DNA of 64,000 nt from Chaetomium olivaceum (lineage: Eukaryota > Ascomycota > Sordariomycetes > Sordariales > Chaetomiaceae): positions 248,001-312,000 of the forward strand of contig JAYWVB010000008.1 in NCBI GenBank assembly GCA_039881045.1, in the 5' to 3' direction. The notes below the pieces were generated by a model. It saw only the letters and a program-made list of their open reading frames with translations, was not told where the DNA came from and made no database searches. Within the stretch, counting starts at the first letter, position 1; every line of letters starts with the position of its first letter. This document shows positions 45,810 to 56,433 of the stretch, piece after piece. The position numbers were made by a program, and so were the translations under genes.

Positions 45810-47312
45810 CTTGAAAGTTAATATCTCCGGTGTCTTGTAACAGCAATGTGGCTGAACACCTTACTACTTCATAAAATGAAGGCTCTGAATGTTGAAGAGA
45901 CTTAAGGTGGATCTATGGGCTTTTAACTGGGTACCTACCTAATAACAGACAGTGAGCACACACTGAGTCCCTCATTGAATCTCCAGGAACTTTCGAGTCC
46001 GAGACTGTCCCGAGCTAGACTTCCTTTTGCGCTCCTTCCGGTGAGTATATTGCTAAATGTAACCACGGGCTGTTTTGACAGTTGGCTTTCGGCATGTCTT
46101 CTTAACCGCCCGCCGCCAAATGAGGTTTGTGCAGCCAAGTACATACAGCATGGGCTCGAAGACAAGCACACCTCTTTGCCGATCTACACCGTTTCCGGCA
46201 TGGTCAGATGTACTCTAATTATTCATGTTACTTCCGTCCAGTTGTTGGGAACGACTGTCAAAGTAACGGGTTTGGGTATGGTACTTTGGGCATCGAGATC
46301 GAGTGCAAAACAGGCTGAATTGGGCATAGTCTATTGGCTGAGCCTGAGGTGCAGCGAGGATACGGAACCCGAGAGACCGTGAAAAGTACTGGTTACGGAG
46401 GGCGCATGTGCATTTCCCCGCGCCATCCTGCCGTCAAGATCTACTAATTCCTGTCATGGTGTTGGGGGAACACCCACTCCGGCACTTGGACTTCGCCAAC
46501 CCGGGCCGGGATCGAACCACCACCCTGTGACACTAAAGAACCTTAACTCGTATTATATGGGCCTAGTCAGCTTTGGACAGCGATGGTACGTCAAAATGAC
46601 AGACCATCTCGTTGGTGGGAGGTTGCCATCCAACCCTCCTCCGAATACTGCCGGAAATGTGCGTTGATGACAACACAAGGAAGCGATGCACGTCAAATAG
46701 TAGAGTCAACTATTTACCCAATACAAAAACACACGACATTGCGTGATGATTGGGTTTGTTTGCTCGAGTTGTGGTATATGACACGTATGGTTGACGGTCA
46801 TGGCGTATGGTTTGGTATGGATGGAAAGCAGAAGCGGGCCTGGTTTCTGGGCTCAACATACCATGCACCGCTACAGGTGGCATTGTAAAAACAATTTCTC
46901 CAATTTCAATCCCTAAACATTCTCTGGAACTCATGAGATGCCCCAATGCTCCCGTCCCTCTCCCAGGAATCATAATGCTTACATCATTCCATGCCTTCGT
47001 TTCTTGTGTGGCCGCTCTTCGATCGGTACAACCAGGCAGGTATGTCCAAGAGCTCTATCGGCTAGCATTGTTAGGTATTCATGAGCTAAACGCCCCCGGA
47101 GTAATGAGCCTGATGCTCTGGTGTCTCGATGCCGTCCATTATTAGCATATTTAACCAATAGACCATACTTCGAAAGGTATGTGTGTATTCGATTTAACTC
47201 GCGCCAGACAGCCACCTACTGAATTAGTTCAACAAGCAAGAGTTCAACACTAACTACCTAACTTTAACATCCCTAATTACTCAACAAGCCAGACTTCTAC
47301 TAATCAACAGAG
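45810..47312. other. Intergenic with a second tRNA-like element
   Basis: No protein gene is supported. The tRNA-like/SINE-like segment near 46470-46550 is listed separately. Confidence 0.4.
46440..46550 (-). repeat. tRNA-like / SINE-like element, possible relative of the one at 21.8 kb
   Basis: On the minus strand GGTTCGATCCC near 46515 matches the Pol III B-box and is preceded by AGTGTCACAGGGTG, reminiscent of a tRNA-Asp anticodon region. The T-stem (GGTGG / CCGGC) is only partly paired. Downstream GGCCCGGGTTGGCGAAGTCC followed by AGTGCCGGAGTGGGTGTTCC parallels the element at 21806-21895 (GGCCCGTGGGTAGGTTCGGC, then GATGCCAGAACCTGGTGGGT). Two dispersed, diverged copies with a B-box fit a tRNA-derived SINE, but decayed tRNAs are also possible. 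Confidence 0.3.
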
Positions 47313-47486
47313 ATGGTCGCGTCTGATCTCGAGACCACGGCGGCCAGCCCCTCAACTGAAACCGAGGACAAGCACACACAGCTCAAAGTCGCCGATATGA
47401 TCATGGACCACCAGACCGAGCCAACCGATCTCAAGCGGAAGAATAAGATGTACCTGAACGGTAAAACGGTTGCATCCGGCCCCTGA
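47313..47486 (+). CDS. Short ORF, 57 residues, possible orphan first exon
   Basis: ATG at 47313 opens a 57-residue frame, hydrophilic and acidic at first (MVASDLETTAASPSTETEDK), then basic (LKRKNKMYLNGK), ending in TGA at 47484-47486. Composition looks like a cytoplasmic N-terminus of a fungal transporter or regulator, but nothing follows it downstream: the next gene is on the opposite strand and ends at 47512. It may be a truncated gene or chance. Confidence 0.2.
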   Translation: MVASDLETTAASPSTETEDKHTQLKVADMIMDHQTEPTDLKRKNKMYLNGKTVASGP

Positions 47487-47511
47487 ACCGCAATGCTAAT
47501 ACCATATAGTT

Positions 47512-48440
47512 TCACACATATGTCCTCTTCACAGCCTCCCTCTCCCTTTCCAAGAAGCTCCTAAATGAAGTAGGCCGGATAGCCGCCGCAACCTCGTCCA
47601 TATTAATGTACTTGGCCGCATATATCTCAGCGACACCTGAGAGTTTGTGAAAACGTTCGACGTCCTCTGCTTCTCCGCAATCTCCTCATCCGTCATAAAC
47701 ACCGCCTTGAACGGCTTTCCCGCCGCTTCCCCTAACGCATCCAGCGTCTCCTGCACGGTCAACATCTCACTTGCTAGCCCAAACGCCCGATCATGGAACT
47801 TCTCCGGCTGCTGAAACACGGCCGCCGCAAAAGCCGCAATATCCGCATGATCGATCAACGCCAACGGCGCCTCCGGCGTCATCGCCGTCGTCCAAGTCCC
47901 CTTGTCCCTCGGTTCCGGGTACCTGGCCACCTTGGGCTCCAGAAAGTTCGCCATAAAGAATGCCGGCCTCAAAAACGTCCAATTCTCAAACCCCCCATTC
48001 ATCACCGCCTCCTCAATCCCCTTCTTATTCGCCAAATGCCCCGCCATCAACGACCCCGGCACCACCCCGCCCTCCGCCGCCTCATCTTCCAGCGTAAACA
48101 CCCCCAGCGACGTCGACGCCACCACCTGCCGCACCCCCGCTTCCCGCGCCAGACGCACCATCACCCCGGCCTGGCGCAGCTCGCGGGTTGGATCACTAAA
48201 GTCGGGGAGCAGACACAGAAAGAGCTTGTCGCAGCCGGCCATGGCGGCGGCCAGCGCGGCTTCGTCGTCCCAGTCGCCGGGGGTGAGCTGCACGCCGGCG
48301 GCGGCGAGGGCCTGTGCGGCCGGGGAGGAGGGGTTGCGCACGGTGGTGTGGACGGCCCAGTTGAGGCGGCGGAGCTGGTGCGCGAGGGCGGAGCCTTGGC
48401 TGCCGGTTGCGCCGCAGACGAAGACGGTTGGGGTTGACAT
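47512..48440 (-). CDS. NmrA-like NAD(P)-binding protein (one frameshift near the C-terminus)
   Basis: An atypical short-chain dehydrogenase-like protein of the NmrA group. Such proteins bind dinucleotides as redox sensors or act as isoflavone-reductase-like enzymes. From ATG 48440: MSTPTVFVCGATGSQGSALA gives the GxTGxxG-type nucleotide site (GATGSQG). Then HTTVRNPSSPAAQALAAAGV, a VVASTSLGVF strand, WTFLRPAFFMANFLEP and ALIDHADIAAFAAAVFQQPE, all family marks. One base is missing near 47668: EEIAEKQ is followed in another frame by EDVERFHKLSGVAEIYAAKY, then INMDEVAAAIRPTSFRSFLE, to TGA at 47512-47514. Length 929 bases = 3n+2 agrees with a single deletion. No intron. Position 2 kb from the metabolite core may be chance. 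Confidence 0.75.
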
Positions 48441-49093
48441 GGTGTTGTTTTGGGGGGTTGCGGGGTGTACCGTCGTGTGTTGTGGTTTTGGGGTGGGAAT
48501 CTTGGGTGTCAGTGTGTCTCGTGTGATGGTCGCCTGCGGATCAAGATGTTGGAGGACTCGGGTCATGGTTGCAGTGAGAACCTGGGTGGGGGTACTCGGG
48601 GGCTGGCTGGGCGTAGCTGTGATTATCCTCCGTGGCCCTGCTGGCTCTGCGTGGTAGCATCCGGGACTCCGGGAGCTGCGGGGGTGGGCACCGTGATGCA
48701 GGATCGGGACACCATCGACGGTGAATATTTCGTTCGCTCAAAATGGAATGGTGCAAGATTGCTTGACATGTGAAACGCATGGTTAAGCATCCAATTTCTC
48801 CCATCTTGTATTCTACACAGTAGTATTACTCAGCTCGGACGAACCATGCGTTGTGTGTGTATTGTGCTTCTGCGGAGACAACCGCAAGATTGAGGCAACA
48901 ACAAGGCGAGCCTAGAACAAGAAAAGTCCGAAGACTCAAATGGGAAGAAACTTAATACAGGGTACCTTGGACTCCTCCCCCTGTCTGCGGCAGTTCCCAA
49001 TGATAACACTCCGTACGGAGCGAACAAAGAGTATTGCAGGGTGTCTTAAACATGAAAATCAGGCTCATCAAAAATACAATAATGCCCCATCCC

Positions 49094-49639
49094 CTACCAC
49101 CCCTGCAGGTCCGTACGTGTGATCGCATTCAGACCCCAGCTTCGCAGAGTCCCTGGCCAAAACTGATAGCCATGACCGCCCCGACATCTCAGAAATCTCC
49201 GCCCACGTTGACAGAAACCGCGTTTGCAGGCCTCGCAATGATTCTCATCATGTGGCGGCCCAGGCTTGCGCTCGTGGTCCTCCTCTACCATCGTGATGCC
49301 AGCCCACCGTTTCAGCCGGAACGTGACCCTCTCAATATACGCCTGCTCGTCGATACTCATTTTACCGACTTTCTTACATGCCCTGCAAGACTGCTTGAAC
49401 ACGATAGCATTGTAGCCGCCGTTTGGGAACCGCTGGATAAGGGTGAAAATCTTCTTGCTGCCCCACCCGCTCTGCTGACACACTGGGTTGTAGCACTTGA
49501 ACTTTCCCATGATGTAGGTTTCATGGTGCTGGATGTGTGCTTTGTCGGTTTCGGCGCGATTGAACCACGGCTTGGGCTTGATGGTAGTACCCTCGCTCGA
49601 AAGGGCATTCTCGATCTTCTTGTGGAGGGATGGAAACAT
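49094..49639 (-). CDS. 3CxxC-type zinc finger protein
   Basis: An intact 181-residue protein starting MFPSLHKKIENAL, the usual start of this fungal family. The zinc-binding pairs are KFKCYNPVC, KQSCRACKKVGKM and HCEACKRGFC, in the order and spacing of the 3CxxC domain (zf-3CxxC). GWGSKKIFTLIQRFPNGGYN and YIERVTFRLKRWAG lie between them. The domain is found in fungal proteins of unknown role and in animal receptor transporters. An upstream frame (MAPAQKSQKQKADEAPKSKQ) precedes it but is one base out of phase, so I chose the internal Met. No intron. Function unknown. Confidence 0.7.
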   Translation of the reverse strand: MFPSLHKKIENALSSEGTTIKPKPWFNRAETDKAHIQHHETYIMGKFKCYNPVCQQSGWGSKKIFTLIQRFPNGGYNAIVFKQSCRACKKVGKMSIDEQAYIERVTFRLKRWAGITMVEEDHERKPGPPHDENHCEACKRGFCQRGRRFLRCRGGHGYQFWPGTLRSWGLNAITRTDLQGW

Positions 49640-50278
49640 CTCGGTCGTAGTGGGGTTTGCTTGCTCTTCGGAGCCTCGTCTGCCTTCTGTTTCTGGGACT
49701 TCTGGGCGGGCGCCATGTTGACAAGCGACGGAGCCCGGAAAGCTGATCTAAGGGTCCGAAACATGACGTTAAGATCAAGCTTGAGATTGCGAAAATGTGT
49801 TGCCCGATGTTTTGTCCGATTTCCGATGTTGTTCTTGTTTTTGCTGTTGTTGTTTGAAGCACCGGGGGAAAAAAAGAGAGTACAGATGATGCTCTACCAC
49901 AACGCCAAAACTGTTGTTTGTTTTGAGAGGGGGTCGGCGGCTTCATGCATATCGACCAACGCTTTTCTCTAATTTTGACCAGTTACAGCCCAACGTTGGC
50001 ACAGGCATTGCTTGGATGGCTGGGGTGTTATGGCCTGAATAATGCGGCCGCTGTTGGCCTCACTGTCTCGTCCGCCGCAAGCATTGGGTGCATTGCGAGA
50101 AAGATCCAACTTGACCTCGTGTCACTTTTAGGAGAACCATGGATTCAGAGTTCTTCCACAGCTTTCTAAGGCTACCTAACTAGCGTAGCAACCCGTTTAA
50201 CAAGCATTCATCTCCACCCCTTGCCCATTCCAATTCTCGTCCAGATACTGATTGTTGACGAGTAAATGACGAACAAGA
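49640..50278. other. Intergenic, possible N-terminal extension of the zinc-finger gene
   Basis: On the minus strand 49720-49650 a short Lys/Gln-rich frame lies one base out of phase with the zinc-finger gene. Otherwise nothing is recognised. Confidence 0.35.
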
Positions 50279-51690
50279 TCATCGATTAGATTCAACCAAG
50301 TTTTCACTTGCCCATCCCGGCAGCCGCACATGCATCACGCCCTCATAATTACTCGGGTTATACACGTAGGTCTTGACCAGCTCCAGCTCAACCTCATCAA
50401 ACAGCTCGCGCCACTGGGCCTCGGTGCGCTCCAAACCAGCCAACGCCGTGAGCATGGTCATGTCGATAGACGCCGCCGCGAGGTTCACGCCCGTCTCAGG
50501 AAAGATCATCTCGTCAACCAGCAGGACTGACTCCGGGCCCATGGCGGTCTTGGTCTGCTCCAGAATAGTGCGCGCCTTGTGGTGTGGGTGGTCATGCAGT
50601 ACGCCGCGGAGGAAGTAGAATTTGGCGTCTGTTCCTTGGGTTAGCTGGATAGGTGCTCAATAGATGAACTTGGCGGGTATGTTACTCACCCTTGATCGGC
50701 TGCGGCTCGAAGAAGTTGTGCGCCAAGTTCTCAACCCCGGCAGTTGGCAACGCCTGGGCGATGGAGTGCGGCAGATCCTGCAGGATTACCCTCCCCGGCA
50801 GGTCCGGGTACCGCTCCCTGAACTGCGCACACTGATGCCCTATGCCACCACCGATATTGACATAGATTGCTCGACTGTTGTCCTTTGCATCCCAGCCCTT
50901 GGCCTCTTCAACCACAGGGTAGACCGTCAACCAAGACAGCTGGGGCTTACGGCGGAGAGCCATGTAGTCGTTAAAATAGCCGAGATGCTTGGGGTTCTCT
51001 CCGAACCACGCGAATGAATGCAACGGTGTCTTCCAAGCCTCCTGGAAAGCTGTTTCGAGCTCTGATTCGGGAGTTTTGTAGCTTGTTTTCTTCAGAAACT
51101 CGGGCAGAGCTTCGTACTGCGGCCCAGCCGTAAAAAAGCTGACATCTTGTGTTAGAACATGTTTGAATTGAGGATCCTTCCAAAAGACCTACTAGTGGTG
51201 CAAGCCCGCCACAACCACCTTCTCCGTGAGATTCCGAGTGACGTTGTTGGCGGCATACTCTTTAGCTGAAACCTGATTGACTGCGTCAATAGCAGCGAGA
51301 TACCTCAGGATCCGGCCTGTCTGCACCGTCAGAAACGTCCTACGCATCGCACAGCATCATTCTTACTAATCAACTGAGTCTCGGTGTTCGTCTTTGCGGC
51401 CACATCTTCCACTGTCAAGGGACCTTTGGCACTTGCTAAGGTGTTGAAAAGGTCGAGGTCAAAGCCAATCCTGATGGTAGCTGTTTGCAGGCTCTAGAGA
51501 GGAGTTAGTTTGGCAAGGATGGCCAGGGTCAGATACACCAACTTACCATGTGCCCATATCTATGGATGGTGTCGCCGGGACTCTCCAGCGAGTGAGCTAG
51601 GCTGCTCAACGAAGCTACCACTTTCCGTCGCGTGGCCTCGTCGGCGGCAGCCGCCAGTCCCTTGATTGTTTCCAGAGCCGCGTCCATCAT
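50279..51690 (-). CDS. SAM-dependent O-methyltransferase (Methyltransf_2 family), cluster gene 1
   Basis: Five exons (51690-51547, 51493-51367, 51316-51193, 51138-50690, 50628-50279) sum to 1194 bases and give an intact 397-residue enzyme. The N-terminal dimerisation/winged-helix part reads TATIRIGFDLDLFNTLASAK, then QLISRILRYLAAIDAVNQVS across a 50-base intron (acceptor ACAG, branch TCTGACGG). The SAM site is YVNIGGGIGHQCAQF with VILQDLP; FLRGVLHDHPHHKARTIL carries the catalytic-His region (LHDHP) and LLVDEMIFPE follows. These enzymes methylate phenolic or enolic hydroxyls of fungal metabolites. It is 500 bases downstream of, and parallel with, the A-T-TE synthetase. The start MMDAALETIKGL is the first Met before the alpha-helical leader. 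Confidence 0.85.
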
Positions 51691-52191
51691 CAATTTGTGG
51701 TGATGTTGTGATCCGGATGATGCTTGTGTTGCGTCCGGGGTGACTGTTCTCTCACTTCTCGTCTCGGGTGTGCCAGCAGGAGAAGTACAAGTGTGCAAAA
51801 CAATCTCGGTGCATGTGTACAAGTACATCCAACCCCGGAGCTAGGAAAGCATCCAGGCTTACCCCATGAGATCCCACTCACCAAGTCCCAGGCTCAAGAT
51901 GACTTCCTTGTCGCCGAGTCTGTGTGTCTGACAGTGGATCCAGACGACGAGCAGCAGTGGTGTGAGTGCATCTTTGGGGCGGCACCAATGCAAGGCCGCG
52001 GATGGAGCAGGTGGGAGGTGTGGGTGTATCAGATCGGAAGGATTCCAGATCCGGAAAACTCGATAAATGAATACGGGCCAAGCCTCAGATAAACCCTCGA
52101 ACGACAGAAAAGAAGTCTGTACATGTACCTATACACTGAAACCCCCCCATCCTTAGCCCCTACCCCTGATGATCTGACATTACCATGGAAG
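51691..52191. other. Gap between synthetase and O-methyltransferase
   Basis: Terminator of the synthetase and promoter of the methyltransferase on the minus strand. No other feature recognised. Confidence 0.4.
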
Positions 52192-55159
52192 TCAAATCCC
52201 CCTCGCAGCCAACGCGCCCTTCAGCTTCGCCGCAAAGCCGACAACGTGCGCCGGCCCAATCATGGTGTAGTGCGCACCCCCAACGGCGTGAAGCCTCGGC
52301 TCCGAGCGGGCAAAGTCGCGCCACTTGCTCAGGTGTTCGCCCACCCACTCCTCGCGCGATGCCGCCGCCACCTTGAGCGGCATGGCGTGGAACACGTCGA
52401 TACCTGCCACCTGCCCGTCCGGGTCATAATCTGCCGCCATGCTCTGTAATCCAAACGCGACATCCGCCCACCGCGCCAGCGCCCCGCCCTCCAACCCCAG
52501 CTCCGCCATGCGACTCCCGTCTGCGGCGCGGAGCACCGTTGTCAGGGCCTCGCCGCGTGCTGCGCCGCGGTAAGTGCCACTGTCCCCCTCGTCATGGATG
52601 CCGTCCACAAACGCCTCGGTAGTCAACCCCAAACTGCGTCAGATGCAGCAGGCACATGTTCCAGCTCAGCTGCCGCATGCGCGACTTGATGTGCGGTGGG
52701 AGATTGAAACTCCCCAGGAACCCCACCGCGGACCCGACGCCGCCTTCGAGCGCGTCTAGCCGCTTGGCCACCTCGAACGCCAGCATCGTGCCGTAGCTGT
52801 ACCCGGCTAGCGCGTAGGGCCCATGGGGCTGCCGCCAGCGCACTGCCTGCACGTACGTGTCGACGGCCTCGGAGACGGACCCGAAGCGGGTTTGGCCAGC
52901 CTCAAATCCACTTGCCCGGAGCGCGTAGATCGGCCGGTCATCATCAGCGAGATGCTCTGCGAGGCCGACAAACACAAGGACTTCGCCGACCCCAGGGTGG
53001 ATGAGCCAGAGGGGCGTTTTGGTGCCGTTGGGCTTGAACGTTACTACTGGGTCGTACTCGGCCACTGTGGTTGCTTGGGGTCCGTCTGAGTAGTTGAGGC
53101 CCAGAGCATTTGCGAGTGACCTTGCCGTGGGGTTTTTCATGAGTGTGATAACCGGCATTGTGGTCCCCAAACGAGTGTCGATGCGATGTTTCAAGCGGAT
53201 GAGGTCCATCGATGTGAATCCCAGTTCAAAGACACGGGTCTCTGGTCCGATTTTGCGGCTTTCGATATTGAGAGTCTGAGCAAAGTCGGCTATGAGACCG
53301 GCCTCAGCTTCGGTGACGCTGTCCATGCATAGATCTGGCTGCTTCTCCTGGATGTAAGCGTCGAGTGCTTGCCCGTGGAATATGACGTCCTCGCCGAAGA
53401 CGCCCGCTTCGAATAAGGACTGCATTTTCGCCCGGGATATCTTGCCCAAAGTAGACGTTGGCAGGAGTGGTAAGGATGACTCCCTCAGAGAGAACACCAA
53501 GGGCCGGGCAGATGCACTGGTGATGCATACCCGAGCGGCCATGTCGTCAATCTCCGCCATCTCCTCGACAGAATGTGGCCAACTGGGAGGAACGTAGCAA
53601 ATGGTAATCTGCTCCGTATGTGCAGCCCTTGACGGAAACACCACAAACCGCGCCACCCGATGACCAAGTGTCTGCTCCAACAACGAGTCAAGATCCGCAG
53701 CAACAACCTTGACGCCATTGATGTTGACCACCTCGCTCGCCCGGCCGATCAGACAGAGGTTGCCACCCCTGTCAAGACAAGCCTGATCTCCGGTCCGGAA
53801 CCACCCGCCCGGCGACGGAAACGCATTTGTGGTGGCCTTCTCATTGCGATAATACCCGTCAAAAACGACATCCCCGCGTACCTCCAAGTCTCCTGGTTCA
53901 TCCGCAGCCGCGAGTCTCGACCCCACCCAACACGCACCTCGATGCCTTTCATGCACTTCCCCACCGACGCCACGGCCCGGCCACCGTGTTGGATATCATA
54001 ATCCGGACAAGCCATGTTGTAGATAGCGCCGGCGCACGTCTCTGTCATGCCAAAGCCGGGGGTGATGACATTGCGGCGGGGCGCCGTATCTCTCAAACAA
54101 CGCGGAAGCAGCCACAGCCGTCTTGACGTCGTTAGCTTCGCCGCCGGATGCAACCACGGTGAGGCTCGACAGGTCCCAATGGTTGTTCTCGCTTTGTTCC
54201 CCTTCAGCAACCGTCGAAACGAGCCGACCAAGAAAGAAGTTCGGCGCAAACGTGCGCGAGACGCGGTGGCGGCTGAGCAGCTCGAGAAAGGTTTGCGGCG
54301 CTGAAACGACGTCGGCAGCATGGACGTGGATTTGGTCGACACCCAGCCACAGCGCTTGGATGTGCATCTCGACGAGGCTGGCGACGTGGTCGAGGCCGAT
54401 CCAGTTGAGGAACGGCTTATCCGGGGGTAAGGGGCGGACGGAGGCCTTGCCAGCGATGGCGGCGAGTATCTGTCGGTGCGTGATACGGACGGCTTTGGCA
54501 TTGCCTGTGCTGCCGGAGGTCAACATTAGGATTGCCAGGTTTTGGCCGCCTTTCCATTTTGTTGGAGTTTGGTAGTAGTCGCTGTCGTAAGTGCCAGGGG
54601 TTGTTGCCTGGTCGTCTAAAAGCTCGATTGTGCGTAGATCAAAGTCGTGCGGCCCGTCAAACAAATGCTGCAACCTGTTTGTGGTGATGCAAATGGGTGA
54701 CTCGAGCAGATTGGATAACCCCTGAATGTGCCGGTGTCGATGTTCGTCCACGTTACTGAATGGGGATGACAGCACCGGGACGCTGTTGGCGATCAAAATA
54801 GCCCAGAACCATAAGATCGTTTCCCGGTGCTCGTCTAGATGCAGAAGTACGGGATGCCCTTCTTTGAAGGTTGGGAGTCGTCGAACGACCCTGCTGTAGT
54901 CACAAGCACGAGCATATAGCTCCTGGTATGACAGTTCTGTGGGGGTGGATGTGTTGCCCCGCGAATAAAAAAAGACGCTTCCTCGTCCCGCTGCGGCTTT
55001 CCCTCTCAGAACATCTTGGATACAGGCATCAGAGTGCCCTGGGGATGGCGATGAGCGTTTCACTAAGTAATGTGACCGCGGTGATAAAAAAGACCACGGC
55101 TTGGCGGAATGAGTCGTGGTCCACGACGATATGACGTCCAGTATATCAAGGAGAGGCAT
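52192..55159 (-). CDS. NRPS-like A-T-TE synthetase (aryl-alpha-keto-acid dimerising type), three frameshifts
   Basis: Adenylation, thiolation and thioesterase domains in about 989 codons without intron. A domain: LTSGSTGNAKAVRITHRQIL (P-loop type core), FLNWIGLDHVASLVEMHIQA, APNFFLGRLVSTVAEG and VITPGFGMTETCAGAIYNMA, close in pattern to atromentin/terrequinone/aspulvinone-type synthetases; GGWFRTGDQACLDRGGNLCL and the hinge IGRASEVVNINGVKVV follow. T domain: FELGFTSMDLIRLKHRID, Ser being the phosphopantetheine site. TE: WLIHPGVGEVLVFVGLAEHL, nucleophile in LAGYSYGTMLAFEV, His in GGAHYTMIGPAHVV. Such enzymes load two aryl-pyruvates and join them to quinone, furanone or butyrolactone cores. There is no condensation or reductase domain. 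Frame breaks occur at runs of four: 54078-54081 (YGA/RRNVITPG), 53921-53924 (VRV/GSRLAAADEPG) and 52627-52630 (LTQFG/LTTEAFVDG). With these repaired the protein is complete. Start MPLLDILDVISSW. Confidence 0.85.
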
Positions 55160-56433
55160 CGTGAGAGGTCATGAAAACATTAATCCGTGTACGGATGGTG
55201 GCAACCAGCCAGACGACGTAATCTGGCTTGGTGTTTTACTCTGCTGTGGCATGGTGCAAGTTTATCTCCCTCTAATATCCGTAAAAGGTTCCTCCCAGTC
55301 AGCCGGAGAGCAGACGGCAGCAGGGCCCGAAGGTTCTGTTGTCCACTGAAGCCACCAGCTGCCAGGCCTTTTCACTGTGCAAAAGGCAAGTAAGCTTGCA
55401 TCGCTGGCAGGCATGGTACCGAGCAGCAATCTTGTGGCCCCAATGTCGAGTGCCCAGAACGGACTTTTAAGTGGAGGGGTACATCCACTCCGTCGGTAGC
55501 GTATGCAAGTAACGAGATATGGCTCGGTGACCAAACCGATCGATGCAGGGGTGGATGGGGGTCACCTACAACGACCCGGGGGGTGTCATCGGGTGCATGG
55601 GGGCCCACTACCGTTGGTAACCCGGGTCTCCAACTGCTTTGACCTCCTTCGGTGCTTGCCCCGCGTCTACGCCGCAGACGGGAGACGAAGACGGCGGTTA
55701 AGCGCCCACTACAGCAAGTTCGGCTAGCCCAGCGCGGATCCTCGGTTGGTGAGGATGGAAAAGCAGAACCGGTCTGTGGCGCGGGTCCTCAAGGTGTGCC
55801 AAATTCGGTCCGAAGGGTCACAGTTGACAGTGTCACTGGACGAGATAGTGTCGCGTTTGTTCGTTGCATCACAGCTAGGCAGCCGAGTGACGGAAACCAG
55901 GACGAGCAGATTCCACGTTCGTCTCCAACCAAAACCGGAAATGACGGCGGGGTTTGGCCTAGTTGTTGCATTCGTGTGAACCCTACCCACAACGCACGCT
56001 GCGGCAGAATGATCAAAAAATAGGCTGTATGTGGTCCTAGCATTGGCCACAAGCCGCAGAAACGACGGGACTGGCGGGCCAAGTCCCCTGGTTGTGGCAA
56101 AGGACCGTTGATTACACATCATGGGGGTTATTGCCTCTTCCGGGTCTGACTGGGGTTGTTCGAGCTGCCACTATACTACACGAGCTGCCCCTGGCTCTCC
56201 TTGCCGTCTGCCGGCAACCATGATCCTTCGTTGGACACTGAGAGGCGGACCCTACCCGACTGCCGACGCAGGGGCAACAACTCCCCTGACTAGACGATGA
56301 TGCTGAAATCTTGGCAAAGGAAAGCTTCCTGAAGAGTTGAATGCCGCGCTGGTTGCAACTTAGTAAACCCGAAACTTAGTATTGCCCCTGTCCAACGTGG
56401 CCCCCCTGCTTCATCCCCAGCAAACAACCCGAC
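55160..56433. promoter_or_regulatory. Shared divergent promoter region of synthetase and second O-methyltransferase
   Basis: The 1.27 kb between the minus-strand synthetase and the plus-strand methyltransferase has no gene. CGAGCTGCC occurs twice at 56161-56169 and 56181-56189, exactly 20 bases apart and on the same strand, about 250 bases upstream of the methyltransferase start. The site could bind a dimeric regulator. No Zn2Cys6 factor gene is seen in the window. Confidence 0.4.

Noticed and set aside
46583..46888. 101-codon plus-strand frame
   Set aside because: No motif or exon chain; sits among frames of equal length on both strands.
47793..48657. Long plus-strand open frames of 214 and 251 codons
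   Set aside because: They are antisense shadows of the GC-rich NmrA-like gene; their Arg/Pro and Ser/Ala composition is typical of shadows.
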